Below are positions 9,351 to 17,619 of a stretch of DNA of 52,988 nucleotides, one piece after another. Each line of letters starts with the position of its first letter. Position 1 is the stretch's first letter. Origin of the DNA: an uncultured Caldimonas sp. (GTDB lineage: Bacteria; Pseudomonadota; Gammaproteobacteria; Burkholderiales; Burkholderiaceae). Where the stretch lies: contig NZ_CAMLJQ010000027.1 in assembly GCF_946480305.1 (NCBI RefSeq), forward strand, positions 1 through 52,988, read 5' to 3'. A model generated the notes under the pieces. It was given only the letters and a program-made list of their open reading frames with translations, was not told where the DNA came from and did not search any database. Both the position numbers and the translations under genes were made by a program.

Positions 9351-10484
9351 TCAAATCACCTCCAGTTCAGCCTGGAGCGCACCCGCGGCCTTCATCGCCT
9401 GCAAGATCGCCAGCAAGTCCTGTGGCGTCGCACCCAGCGAATTGAGCGCCTTCACCACGTCGGTCAGCTTGGTGCCGGCCGGCATCTGGATCAGCGACCC
9501 CTGGTCCTGCGCGATCTGGATGTCCGCGCGCTCCGTCACCACGGTCTGCCCGTTCGACAACGGCCCCGGCTGGCTCACCACCGGCGTGGAGCTGATGCTG
9601 ACGGACAGGTTGCCGTGCGCCACGGCGCAGGCGCCCAGCGTCACGGCCTGGTTCATCACGATGGAGCCGGTGCGCGCATTGAGCACCACCTTGGCCGCGG
9701 GCGCCGCCATGTCGATCGGCAGGTTCTCGATGTCCGCCAGGAACGAGATGCGGTCGCCACCGGCCAGCGGCATGCGCACGCGCACCACCCGACCGTTCAG
9801 CGCCTCGGCCACGCCCTCGCCCTTGGCACGGTTGATCGCCTGCACCACCTGGCGCGCGGTGCTGTAGTCGTCGGCCGTGAGGTCGAGCTGGATGTGGTCG
9901 CCGTGCTGCAACGGCGTCGGCACGCTGCGCTCGACCGTAGCGCCGCCCGGGATGCGGCCGGCACTCAGGTGGTTGATCTGCACCTTGCTGCCGCCCTGCG
10001 AGGCGCCTGCCCCGCCGACGATCAGGTTGCCCTGCGCCAGCGCGTAGATCTGCCCGTCGGCGCCCTTCAACGGCGTGGCGATCAGCGTGCCGCCGCGCAG
10101 CGACTTGGCATTGCCCATCGACGAGACGTTCACGTCGATCGGCTGGCCCGGTTGTGCGAAAGGAGGCAGTTGGGCCGTCACCATCACGGCGGCCACGTTG
10201 CGCAGCTGCATGTTGGTGCCGGGCGGAATGGTCACGCCCATCTGCTGCAGCATCGCGGCGATGCTCTGCGTCGTGAAGGGCGTCTGGGTGGTCTGGTCGC
10301 CGGTGCCGTCGAGCCCGACCACGAGGCCGTAGCCCACCAGCTGGTTGGTGCGCACGCCCTGCACGGCGGCGACTTCCTTGATGCGCAGGGCCTGCGCGGA
10401 AGCAGGCCACCACAACGCCGCGCTGGCGACGACGATCGTCAGGACGATGGCGCGGCGCAGGAGTTGTTCGGGGGTGATCTTCAT
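9351..10484 (-). CDS. flgI: Flagellar P-ring protein FlgI
   Basis: This is a 377-residue periplasmic protein. Residues 1-31 are a Sec signal peptide with a hydrophobic core and an ASAQA-type cleavage site. The mature start RIKEVAAVQGVRTNQLVGYGLVVGL is the FlgI hallmark, and the family motifs GTGDQT and SSMGNAKSLRGG (about residues 120-130) follow. FlgI assembles as the P-ring around the rod in the peptidoglycan layer. GAGGAAAG lies upstream of the ATG. It follows flgH by 40 bp. The gene ends at a TGA directly beside repeat copy B. Confidence 0.95.
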   Translation of the reverse strand: MKITPEQLLRRAIVLTIVVASAALWWPASAQALRIKEVAAVQGVRTNQLVGYGLVVGLDGTGDQTTQTPFTTQSIAAMLQQMGVTIPPGTNMQLRNVAAVMVTAQLPPFAQPGQPIDVNVSSMGNAKSLRGGTLIATPLKGADGQIYALAQGNLIVGGAGASQGGSKVQINHLSAGRIPGGATVERSVPTPLQHGDHIQLDLTADDYSTARQVVQAINRAKGEGVAEALNGRVVRVRMPLAGGDRISFLADIENLPIDMAAPAAKVVLNARTGSIVMNQAVTLGACAVAHGNLSVSISSTPVVSQPGPLSNGQTVVTERADIQIAQDQGSLIQMPAGTKLTDVVKALNSLGATPQDLLAILQAMKAAGALQAELEVI

Positions 10485-10524
10485 CGGCGGACTTTCCTCA
10501 GGCTTGAGGAAAGTTTCGCGCCGA

Positions 10525-11205
10525 TCAGAGCGGCAGAACGCTCAAAAAGAACCGTGCGAGCCAGCCTATTCCCTGCGCTTCGGCCTGCTGGCCCTGGCCC
10601 TTGTACTGGATGCGCGCGTCGGCGATCTGCGACGAGGCGACGGTGTTGCCGGCCTGGATGGAGCGCGGATCGACCCGGCCCGAGAACCGCATCACCTCGA
10701 CGTTCTTGTTCAGGCCGATCTGCTTTTCGCCGGCGATCACCAGGTGCCCGTTGGGCAGCACCTCGATCACGGTGGCCGTGATGGTGCCGGTGAAGGTGTT
10801 GTTCGCCGCCGTCTCGCCCTTGCCTTCGAAGGTGTTGGACGACGACCCCGACGCGCTGGCGCGGTTGAAGGAGTTGGCACTCAGGAACGGCAGCGCCGTG
10901 ATGCCCGCCTCCACGCTGCCCTCCTTCTCGACCGTGGTCGACGACTTCTGGCTCGCCTGCACGCGCTCGACGATGTTCACCGTCAGCGTGTCGCCGGGCA
11001 GGCGGGCGCGGTGGTCCTCGAACAGCGGGCGGTAGTTGACCGACTGGAAGATCGCGCCGTTGGTGGACTGCACGTCGGGCACCGGCTGCGGCCTCATCGT
11101 GCGCTGCTCGGCCACCTCGACCTTGGGGTCCATCGTCTCGCAGCCGGCGGTCAACAGGGCGGCGGGCAGCACGGCCAGCGTGGCCATCAGGCGAAAGGTT
11201 CTCAT
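10525..11205 (-). CDS. flgH: Flagellar L-ring lipoprotein FlgH
   Basis: At 226 residues it is the usual family length. The N-terminal lipoprotein signal has lipobox LTAGC, so Cys at about residue 22 is the lipidated residue. FlgH family segments include YRPLFEDHRARLPGDTLTV, a Ser/Thr-rich middle, and NGHLVIAGEKQIGLN followed by FSGRVDPRSI. FlgH forms the L-ring bushing in the outer membrane. The start lacks a strong Shine-Dalgarno, and only 12 bases separate it from the flgG stop, which suggests translational coupling. Confidence 0.95.
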   Translation of the reverse strand: MRTFRLMATLAVLPAALLTAGCETMDPKVEVAEQRTMRPQPVPDVQSTNGAIFQSVNYRPLFEDHRARLPGDTLTVNIVERVQASQKSSTTVEKEGSVEAGITALPFLSANSFNRASASGSSSNTFEGKGETAANNTFTGTITATVIEVLPNGHLVIAGEKQIGLNKNVEVMRFSGRVDPRSIQAGNTVASSQIADARIQYKGQGQQAEAQGIGWLARFFLSVLPL

Positions 11206-11217
11206 CGCTTGCGTCCG

Positions 11218-12000
11218 TCAGATCTGGCTCAGGCGCTGCAGCATCTGGTCGGACGTCTGGATCGCCTTGGAGTTGAGTTCATACGCGCGCTGCGTCTGGA
11301 TCATCGCGACCAGTTCCTCGACCACGTTGACGTTCGAGGTTTCCAGCGCACCCTGCTGCAGCACGCCCAGGCCGTCGTTGCCGGGCGTACCGGCGGTCGG
11401 CGTGCCGGAGGCCGCCGTCTCGACGAACAGGTTCTGGCCGCGCGGGTCCAGGCCGCCCGGGTTGACGAAGCTCGCCAACTGCAGGTTGCCGAGCACGACC
11501 GGTTGCGCCGAGCCGCTGACCACGGCGCTGACCGTGCCGTCCGGCGCGATGGTCAGGCTCTGGGTGTTGGCCGGCACGGTGATGCCGGGGGCCACGGCAT
11601 AGCCGTTGTTGGTGACGAGCTGGCCGTTCGCATCGGTCTTGAACGAGCCGTCGCGCGAATAGGCGGTGGTGCCATCGGGCATCTGGATCTGGAAGAAGCC
11701 GTTGCCGTTGATCGCCACGTCGAGCGTGTTGCCCGTCTGTTGCAGGTTGCCCTGCGCGAAGCTGCGCGCGGTGGCCACCGCACGTGTGCCGAGGCCCACC
11801 TGCAGCCCCGTCGGCAGACTGGTCTGCTCGCTGGAGTTGGCCCCGCTCTGGCGCAGGTTCTGGTACATCAGGTCTTCGAACTGCGCGCTCGCGCGCTTGT
11901 AGCCGGTGGTGGCCGCGTTCGCCAGGTTGTTCGACACGTGGTCCAACTGCACCTGCTGGGCTTCCATGCCCGACTTCGAGATCCAAAGCGATCGCATCAT
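11218..12000 (-). CDS. flgG: Flagellar distal rod protein FlgG
   Basis: This 260-residue protein matches FlgG length. The N-terminal rod motif is VSNNLANAATTGYKRASAQF, and the C-terminal helix LEtSNVNVVEELVAMI-type segment pairs with it in the assembled rod. The FlgG signature MMRSLWISKSGMEAQQVQLD is clear. FlgG forms the distal rod and is exported by the flagellar type III apparatus. GAGGAG lies 7 bases before the first of two consecutive ATG codons. It is 11 bp downstream of flgF. Confidence 0.95.
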   Translation of the reverse strand: MMRSLWISKSGMEAQQVQLDHVSNNLANAATTGYKRASAQFEDLMYQNLRQSGANSSEQTSLPTGLQVGLGTRAVATARSFAQGNLQQTGNTLDVAINGNGFFQIQMPDGTTAYSRDGSFKTDANGQLVTNNGYAVAPGITVPANTQSLTIAPDGTVSAVVSGSAQPVVLGNLQLASFVNPGGLDPRGQNLFVETAASGTPTAGTPGNDGLGVLQQGALETSNVNVVEELVAMIQTQRAYELNSKAIQTSDQMLQRLSQI

Positions 12001-12011
12001 GGCGAAGCTCC

Positions 12012-12746
12012 TCAGGTTCCTGCATGAGACAGCAGTTGCGCTGCCGCCTGTTCATTGCGTTCTGCGGTCTGCAGCATCTTCATCTGCGCTTCGAACTGTC
12101 GCGCGGCCGCGATCATCGACACCATGGTCTCCACGGCACTGACGTTCGATCCTTCCAGCGCACCGTCCTGCACGCGGGCGTTCGGGTCGGCCGGCAGGTC
12201 GTCGCCGGCGGCAGAGCGAAACAGTCCGTCGGTGCCGCGCTGCAGGGGCTCCTCGGGCGTCACGAGCTTCAGGCGCCCGAGCGGCGTGACGGGCCCGGTC
12301 GCGGTCTTGGCGCTGACCGTACCGTCGCCCGAGATCGACACGGTGGCGTTGCCCGGCACCTGGATCGGCCCGCCGTCTCCCAGCACGACGAGGCCGTTGT
12401 TCGTCATCAGCGTGCCGTCGGCGCTGACCGTCAGCGCGCCATTGCGTGTGTAGGCCTCGGTGCCGTCGAGCGATTGCACGGCCAGCCAGGCATTGCCCTG
12501 CATCGCCACATCGAGCGGCCGGCCCGTGTTCTGGATCACGCCGGGCGCATCGCTGTGGCCGACCGTGGTCTCGAGCGCATACACCCGGGTGCTCGCGCCA
12601 TCGCCACGGACCGGCACCGCGCGAAAGCCCTGCAGCTCGGCGCGGAAGCCGACCGTGGAGACGTTGGCGAGGTTGTTCGCCAGCGACTCCTGACGCTGCA
12701 TCGTGGCCTTCGCGCCCGACATCGTGAGGTAGATCATGCGATCCAT
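12012..12746 (-). CDS. flgF: Flagellar proximal rod protein FlgF
   Basis: The protein is 244 residues long. It starts MDRMIYLTMSGAKATMQRQE, typical of FlgF, followed by the rod motif LANNLANVSTVGFRAEL. The C-terminal helix (LEGSNVSAVETMVSMIAAARQFE) is the conserved rod-protein ending. FlgF is a minor rod subunit next to FlgG. GGAG stands 6 bases before the ATG. It follows flgE by 34 bp and precedes flgG, the canonical order. Confidence 0.95.
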   Translation of the reverse strand: MDRMIYLTMSGAKATMQRQESLANNLANVSTVGFRAELQGFRAVPVRGDGASTRVYALETTVGHSDAPGVIQNTGRPLDVAMQGNAWLAVQSLDGTEAYTRNGALTVSADGTLMTNNGLVVLGDGGPIQVPGNATVSISGDGTVSAKTATGPVTPLGRLKLVTPEEPLQRGTDGLFRSAAGDDLPADPNARVQDGALEGSNVSAVETMVSMIAAARQFEAQMKMLQTAERNEQAAAQLLSHAGT

Positions 12747-12780
12747 GCGCGGCTCCGGTGGTCAGTCGTTCAACGACGCA

Positions 12781-14133
12781 TCAGCGCAGGTTCACCAGCG
12801 TCTGCAACACCTGGTCCTGCGTGCGGATGGTCTGCGCGTTGGCCTGGTAGTTGCGCTGCGCGGTGATCATGTTCACCAGCTCGGCCGTGAGGTCGACGTT
12901 CGACTCTTCCAGCGCCCCCGCCTGCAGCACGCCCATGTTGCCGGAGCCCGGCACGCTGAGCGTGGGATCGCCGGAGGCATAGGTGCTCAACCAGGCGTTG
13001 CCGCCGATCGGCTGCAGGCCTTGCGGGTTGCGAAAGCTCGCCAGCTCGAGCTGGCCCGCCGCACGCGACTGGCCGTTCGAGAAGCGCGCCATGATCACGC
13101 CGCTGTTGTCGATCGTGACGCCCACCAGCTGCCCGGGTGCGAAGCCGTTCTGCGTCAGGTTGGTGACGCCGAACACCGTGCCGTACTGCGTGGCACTGCT
13201 CATGTTCAGGTCGACACCGGCGATGGGCAGCGTGGTGCCGCCGTCGGGCCGCGTGGTGGCGGGAATGTCGATGGGAATGCGTCCGTCGGTCGAGGTACCG
13301 CCGCCGCCCATGAAGTACTGGATGCTGCCGCCGCCGGCGGTCGTCGGGTTGCCGCCGGTGGCGGGGAAATTGATCGTCGCGATCGGGGCCGGATTGCCGC
13401 CGCCGTCGGTCAGCAGCGGCGTGCCGCTGGCGGTGCCATAGACGTTCCAGGTATTGGCCGCCGTCTTCTGCATGTAGTAGGTGACGGCGACGTCCTGGCC
13501 CAGCGAGTCGTACACGGTGACCGAGGTCGCGTTGTTGTAGGTGGTGGGATCGTCGAAGTCGATGTTGGTCGCACTCGGCCCGGTTACCGCCGCACGCGAG
13601 TCGACGTTGAACTCCAGCTCCACGCCGCTCGTCGCCTGCGGGTTGATACCGGCCGTGGGCAGCTGGATGGGTCGTGCCTGCTGGGGCGCGATCACGCCGT
13701 TGGTGTCGGCCATGTAGCCGAGCAGCACCTGCTGCTGGTTGTTGACGATGAAGCCGTTGCGGTCGATCTTGAACTGGCCGTTGCGGCTGTACATCGGTGC
13801 GCCGTCGATCTCCGGTGTCGTGCCCGGCGCTGCGTTCGGGTCGCGCACCACATTGGCGATCTGGAAGAAGCCGGAGCCGTTGATGGCGAGGTCGAGCGCG
13901 TTCTCGGTCGTCGTGATGTTGCCCTGCGTGAACTGCTGTGCGACGGTGCTCAGCGCCACGCCGATGCCGATGTTGCCGGCACCGGTGCCGCTCATCGCCG
14001 CCGCGTACACGTCCGCGAACTCGGCGCGCGCCGTCTTCGCCCCGAAGGTGTTTGCATTGGCGACGTTGTTGCCGATGACGTCGAGGTTCTTGCTCGATGC
14101 GTTGAGGCCGGAAAGACCTTGCTGGAAGCCCAT
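12781..14133 (-). CDS. flgE: Flagellar hook protein FlgE
   Basis: At 450 residues it is somewhat longer than the enterobacterial hook protein because of a Gly/Thr/Pro-rich outer domain (about 150-320). The N-terminus MGFQQGLSGLNASSKNLDVI leads into the NNVANANTFGAK rod/hook motif. The C-terminus has LEESNVDLTAELVNMITAQRNYQANAQ-type residues, the conserved D0 helix. FlgE polymerises into the hook under the FlgD cap. AAGGAAA stands 7 bases before the ATG. It follows flgD by 62 bp. Confidence 0.95.
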   Translation of the reverse strand: MGFQQGLSGLNASSKNLDVIGNNVANANTFGAKTARAEFADVYAAAMSGTGAGNIGIGVALSTVAQQFTQGNITTTENALDLAINGSGFFQIANVVRDPNAAPGTTPEIDGAPMYSRNGQFKIDRNGFIVNNQQQVLLGYMADTNGVIAPQQARPIQLPTAGINPQATSGVELEFNVDSRAAVTGPSATNIDFDDPTTYNNATSVTVYDSLGQDVAVTYYMQKTAANTWNVYGTASGTPLLTDGGGNPAPIATINFPATGGNPTTAGGGSIQYFMGGGGTSTDGRIPIDIPATTRPDGGTTLPIAGVDLNMSSATQYGTVFGVTNLTQNGFAPGQLVGVTIDNSGVIMARFSNGQSRAAGQLELASFRNPQGLQPIGGNAWLSTYASGDPTLSVPGSGNMGVLQAGALEESNVDLTAELVNMITAQRNYQANAQTIRTQDQVLQTLVNLR

Positions 14134-14195
14134 GTGCGTTTCCTTTCGGGGTGTGCGTGGCGAGTGGAGGCGGGTCGGTCGATGCAGGCCCCGCC

Positions 14196-14858
14196 TTACA
14201 CCACCGCCTTGACCTTGTCGTACGAGACGGTGCTGCCGCCGTACAGATCGAGTTCGAGAGAGCTGCCGTTGGCGCTGACCGCGCCCACCGTGTCGCGGGT
14301 GTAGGTGGTCACCGGGATCGAGCTCTTGCCGGAGCTGGCGGTCACACGGTAGTCGACCGTCGCGCCGATGCCCTCGGCGTCGTCCGGCTTCCAGTTGAAG
14401 TGGTGGCGGCCCTGCTCCATCGCGCCCAGCTCGATCGTGTCGATCACCTTGCCGCTGCCGTCGAGCACTTCCACGGTGACCTTGTCGGCCTTGCCCGCCA
14501 GCTCGAAGCCGGCGCGGCCCTGGCCTTCGACCATGTACATGCTGTTGCCCGGCACCAGCACGTCGCGCCCGACGAGCGAAGCGCCCTGCATCGTCTGCGC
14601 CTGCATCAGCTGGGAAATCATCGACGTGATGCTGGTGTTGAGCTTCTCGATGCCGGTGACGGTGTTGATCTGCGCCATCTGGCTCGTCACCTGGGCGTTG
14701 TCCATCGGGTTCAACGGGTCCTGGTTCTGCATCTGCGCGACGAGCATGGTCAGGAAGCGGTCCTGAGCGGACACCTCCGACTTCTTCGTGGTGCTCGCGC
14801 CCATGTTCTCGAGGCCGCTGGCGCCCGAGGTGGTGTTGTTGCTGACGGCGGTGGTCAT
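14196..14858 (-). CDS. flgD: Hook-capping scaffold protein FlgD
   Basis: This 220-residue protein carries the FlgD N-terminal motif QDRFLTMLVAQMQNQDPLNP and MDNAQVTSQMAQINTVTGIEKLN, needed for export and for hook assembly. The C-terminal half (about 110-215) is the FlgD Ig-like/tudor-like region with FNWKPDDAEG near its centre. FlgD caps the growing hook and is not part of the finished structure. It lies between flgC and flgE in the standard order. Confidence 0.95.
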   Translation of the reverse strand: MTTAVSNNTTSGASGLENMGASTTKKSEVSAQDRFLTMLVAQMQNQDPLNPMDNAQVTSQMAQINTVTGIEKLNTSITSMISQLMQAQTMQGASLVGRDVLVPGNSMYMVEGQGRAGFELAGKADKVTVEVLDGSGKVIDTIELGAMEQGRHHFNWKPDDAEGIGATVDYRVTASSGKSSIPVTTYTRDTVGAVSANGSSLELDLYGGSTVSYDKVKAVV

Positions 14859-14874
14859 CGGCTTCTTTCGGGGT

Positions 14875-15279
14875 TTACTGGCCCATCTGCAACGTCTTGA
14901 GCAACAGCGACTTGGCCGTGTTCATCACTTCGACGTTGCTCTGGTAGGAGCGCGACGCGGAGATCATGTTGACCATCTCCTCCACCGCGTTGACGTTGCT
15001 GTACGTGACGTAGCCCTCGGCATCGGCCTGCGGGTTCTGCGGGTCGTGCACGCGGCGCCCGGGGGTCTGGTCTTCGGTGATCTGGTTCACCTTGACGCCC
15101 GCTGCGCCCTGCTCGCCCATCAGCACGGTCTGGAACACGACCTGGCGCGCCTTGTAGGCCTGGCCGTCGGGGCCCGCGACCGTGTCGGCATTGGCCAGGT
15201 TGCTCGCGACGACGTTGAGCCGCTGCGACTGCGAGCTGACCGCGCTGCCGGAGATGTTGAAGATCTTGAACATCGACAT
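14875..15279 (-). CDS. flgC: Flagellar proximal rod protein FlgC
   Basis: The protein has 134 residues, the usual FlgC length. It starts MSMFKIFNISGSAVSSQSQR and includes the rod motif VVASNLANADTVAGPDG; the C-terminal helix is YSNVNAVEEMVNMISASRSYQ. AAGGAG sits 6 bases before the chosen ATG at 15279, which decides this start although the reading frame stays open far upstream (to 15768) through flgB in another frame. FlgC forms part of the proximal rod together with FlgB and FlgF. Confidence 0.95.
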   Translation of the reverse strand: MSMFKIFNISGSAVSSQSQRLNVVASNLANADTVAGPDGQAYKARQVVFQTVLMGEQGAAGVKVNQITEDQTPGRRVHDPQNPQADAEGYVTYSNVNAVEEMVNMISASRSYQSNVEVMNTAKSLLLKTLQMGQ

Positions 15280-15314
15280 GGCGTACTCCTTGATCTCGCC
15301 GTGGACCGCTGCGC

Positions 15315-15731
15315 CTACTGCCCGGTGATCGCCGTCAGCATGGTCTTCACGCTGCCGTTGATGAAGCGCAGCGTGGCCTCGTAGCGCACCGAGTTGTCGG
15401 CGAAGTTCGCGCGTTCGCGGTCCATGTCGACCGAGTTGCCATCGAGATTGGTCTGCGACGGCTGCGCGTAGTTGAGTTGCGGCGGCACGCGCCCATTCAC
15501 CGTGTTGGAGATGTGCCCCTTCGCCGTGGTGGCCACCACGCCGGCGCCGGTGCCGCCGGCCCCGATGCCCTGCGTCGCCTGCCGCAACGCGGAAGCGAAA
15601 TCCATGTCGCGGGCGACGTAGCCGGGGGTGTCGGCATTGGCGATGTTGCTGGCGATCAGGCGCTGGCGCTCGGCACGGAGCACGAGCGCTTCCGACTGGA
15701 AGTTCAGCGTACTGGTGAGGCGATCGAGCAT
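15315..15731 (-). CDS. flgB: Flagellar proximal rod protein FlgB
   Basis: A 138-residue protein and the first gene of the flgBCDEFGHIJKL operon. Rod motif: RLIASNIANADTPGYVARDMDF. The C-terminus (RERANFADNSVRYEATLRFI and a short final helix) is typical FlgB. The start at 15731 (MLDRLTSTLNFQ) is preferred over an in-frame ATG 30 bases upstream because it matches the family N-terminus and has AAAGGG upstream. The 187 bp between this start and flgA (15732-15918) must hold the divergent promoters. I could not assign a convincing FlhDC box or -10/-35 pair there. Confidence 0.93.
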   Translation of the reverse strand: MLDRLTSTLNFQSEALVLRAERQRLIASNIANADTPGYVARDMDFASALRQATQGIGAGGTGAGVVATTAKGHISNTVNGRVPPQLNYAQPSQTNLDGNSVDMDRERANFADNSVRYEATLRFINGSVKTMLTAITGQ

Positions 15732-15918
15732 GGCCTGGCCCTTTCGGTGGATTGCGAACACGTGGCACCCGGGTCGCGGATGCTCGTACTGATGTCAGCC
15801 ATTGTCTGGATCGGGCCCGGGAACATGAGCGGGAATAACAGCCGAAAACTCGCTCAATTCGGCGCCTGGCGGATGCCGCCGGTCCTTAAAGTCAGCACCG
15901 TCACACCCCGGTTGCGCC

Positions 15919-16668
15919 ATGCCCATGTCACGACTCGTCAGCTTCCGTCCGGCACGCGGGCTCGCCCTCGCGGCAGCATGTGCTGCATGGTCGGCCGGCA
16001 CGTTGGCGCAGGATGTCCCGGATGCCGACATCGAATCGACGCTGCGCACGATGGCGCAGGCCCACATTGCCTACGCACAACCTCTCGCGCGCAACGGCGC
16101 GGCGCAGATCACGCGTGTGGAAGTGAGCGTCGGCGAGCTCGACCAGCGGCTGCGCCTCGCGCCCTGCCAGCGCATGAAGCCCTACCTGCCGCCGGGGTTG
16201 AAGCCTTGGGGGCGCACCCGCATCGGCGTACGGTGTGTCGAAGGGGAGAAAGCCTGGAACGTCTTCCTGCCGGTCACGGTGCGGGTGTTCGCACAGGCCT
16301 GGGTCGCCAGTGCCCCTCTGAGTGCCGGGGTGCTGCTCGAGCCGGGCATGGTGCACAAGGCCGAGGTGGACCTCGCGGCCTCGCCGTCGCCGGCGGTTCT
16401 CGACCTGTCGCAGGCCATCGGCCGCAAGCTGGCGACCCCCCTGTCTGCGGGGGAACCCCTCAGGTCCAGCCATTTGCGGCCGAAACAATGGTTTGCGGCC
16501 GGCGACACTGTGAAGGTGGTCGCCCGCGGCCGCGGCTTTTCTGTCAGCGGCGAGGGCCGGGCCTTGATGGCCGGCCTTGACGGGCAGGCGGTGCGAGTGC
16601 GCACCGACAACGGCCGGGTGCTCACCGGCGTGGCCCGCGCGGAACGAACGGTCGAGGTACGGCTGTGA
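15919..16668 (+). CDS. flgA: P-ring assembly chaperone FlgA
   Basis: A 249-residue periplasmic protein, divergent from flgB as in many proteobacteria. Residues 1-31 form a Sec signal peptide (hydrophobic ALAAACAAW core, TLAQ cleavage area). The C-terminal SAF-type domain has the FlgA features LRLAPCQRMKPYLPPG, GVRCVEGEKAWNVFLPV, and the end segment VRVRTDNGRVLTGVARAERTVEV. FlgA assists FlgI to polymerise into the P-ring. The Shine-Dalgarno before the ATG is poor, and a second in-frame ATG lies two codons on. Confidence 0.92.
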   Translation: MPMSRLVSFRPARGLALAAACAAWSAGTLAQDVPDADIESTLRTMAQAHIAYAQPLARNGAAQITRVEVSVGELDQRLRLAPCQRMKPYLPPGLKPWGRTRIGVRCVEGEKAWNVFLPVTVRVFAQAWVASAPLSAGVLLEPGMVHKAEVDLAASPSPAVLDLSQAIGRKLATPLSAGEPLRSSHLRPKQWFAAGDTVKVVARGRGFSVSGEGRALMAGLDGQAVRVRTDNGRVLTGVARAERTVEVRL

Positions 16669-16696
16669 ACGGAATGAAAAATTTCAGGGGCAACCC

Positions 16697-16723
16697 TAAA
16701 GTCCGGCGAGCCGTTGACGAAAT
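16697..16723 (+). promoter_or_regulatory. Candidate sigma-28 promoter for flgM
   Basis: TAAAGTCC, 11 bases, GACGAAAT. The -35 half is very close to the sigma-28 consensus, but the -10 half matches GCCGATAA only partly. It is 52 bp upstream of flgM, which in many bacteria has both a class 2 and a FliA-dependent promoter. Confidence 0.5.
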
Positions 16724-16774
16724 ACCGTCCATGGCGGGCGGGAACCTACCCGCCCAGCGGTCAAGGAGAAGGTC

Positions 16775-17092
16775 ATGAAAATCGGCAACCCCATCGACAT
16801 GCCGGCCGTCACCGGCGGCAGCGGTGCTGCGGCGCCGCGCCCGGGGGTCGGCGAAGCAGGCGGGACCGGCAAACCTGCGGCAACCGCGGGTGCAACCGGC
16901 GAGAGCGCCACGGTCAAGCTGTCGAGCACGGCCACGAGCCTGATGTCAGGCACGCCGGAATTCGACGCCGAGAAGGTCAACGCGATCCGCCAGGCCATCG
17001 CCGACGGCACCTACAAGATCGACGCCGAAGCCATTGCCGACAAGCTGATCGCCAACGCACGCGAACTGCTCGACCGGGGTGGCTCGCATTGA
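16775..17092 (+). CDS. flgM: Anti-sigma-28 factor FlgM
   Basis: 105 residues. The C-terminal half is the FlgM sigma-binding region (FDAEKVNAIRQAIADGTYKI then DAEAIADKLIANARELL, about 55-100). The N-terminal half is low-complexity Gly/Ala/Thr and probably disordered, as known for the family. FlgM binds FliA (encoded at 21770-22483) until it is exported through the finished hook-basal body, timing late gene expression. AAGGAG stands well placed before the ATG. It is followed by flgN. Confidence 0.95.
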   Translation: MKIGNPIDMPAVTGGSGAAAPRPGVGEAGGTGKPAATAGATGESATVKLSSTATSLMSGTPEFDAEKVNAIRQAIADGTYKIDAEAIADKLIANARELLDRGGSH

Positions 17093-17160
17093 ACGCGAAC
17101 TCCGGCCTCGCCCGAGACCTGCCTCACCCGAAGTACCTCAACCGCAGCGTAGTACCCCTC

Positions 17161-17553
17161 ATGAGTGCCGCCCCCTCTCTCGACGATCGCCAACTCGAGC
17201 CCGTCGTTCAGGCGGTGGAGGCACGCTTGCAGGCGCTGGGCCAGGCCTTGCTTCAGCGCGACAGCGCCGCTGTCGAGCAGTGCGCCACCGATCTGCACCG
17301 GGCACTGACGGATGCCGTCGAGGCATTCCGCCAGGCGGCGCGCAGCGGCCCCGTCACGCCTGCCTTGCGCCAGCGCCTGATGAGCGCCACCGGTGAGGTG
17401 GCCGCCCAACGCGAAAGCCTCGCGCGTGCCACCGCCGCGCTCGACCGTGCAATGGACGTGCTGATGCCGCGCCAGCAGGAGGTGGTCTACGGCAACCAGG
17501 GTGCCTCGGCCTACGGCTCGCCACCGCGCAGCCGACGTTCGGCCAGCGCCTGA
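17161..17553 (+). CDS. flgN: FlgK/FlgL export chaperone FlgN
   Basis: About 130 residues, helical and heptad-rich, with no membrane segment, in the normal place after flgM. The alternating hydrophobic pattern (LEPVVQAVEARLQALGQALL, then ALDRAMDVLMPRQQ near the end) fits the FlgN family, which binds the C-terminal helices of FlgK and FlgL in the cytoplasm. The reading frame is open further upstream and a TTG overlaps the flgM stop. The ATG at 17161 gives the family length but lacks a good Shine-Dalgarno, so the start is uncertain. Confidence 0.8.
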   Translation: MSAAPSLDDRQLEPVVQAVEARLQALGQALLQRDSAAVEQCATDLHRALTDAVEAFRQAARSGPVTPALRQRLMSATGEVAAQRESLARATAALDRAMDVLMPRQQEVVYGNQGASAYGSPPRSRRSASA

Positions 17554-17563
17554 ACTTCCTTGT

Positions 17564-17605
17564 CATCAACAACAACGCCCGCATGATGCGGGCGTTGTTG
17601 TTTGC
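17564..17605. terminator. Bidirectional intrinsic terminator between flgN and the PEP-CTERM gene
   Basis: A perfect long stem, CAACAACGCCCGCAT (17570-17584) against ATGCGGGCGTTGTTG (17586-17600), with a minimal loop and short T-rich or A-rich flanks. It sits between two convergent genes (stops at 17553 and 17620), so it can end both transcripts. Confidence 0.8.
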
Positions 17606-17619
17606 GGCGGCGCCCGTGC

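Noticed and set aside
15886..15912. TAAAGTCA upstream of flgA as a sigma-28 -35
   Set aside because: No acceptable -10 follows at 11 bases (CCCCGGTT), and flgA is expected to be an early gene.
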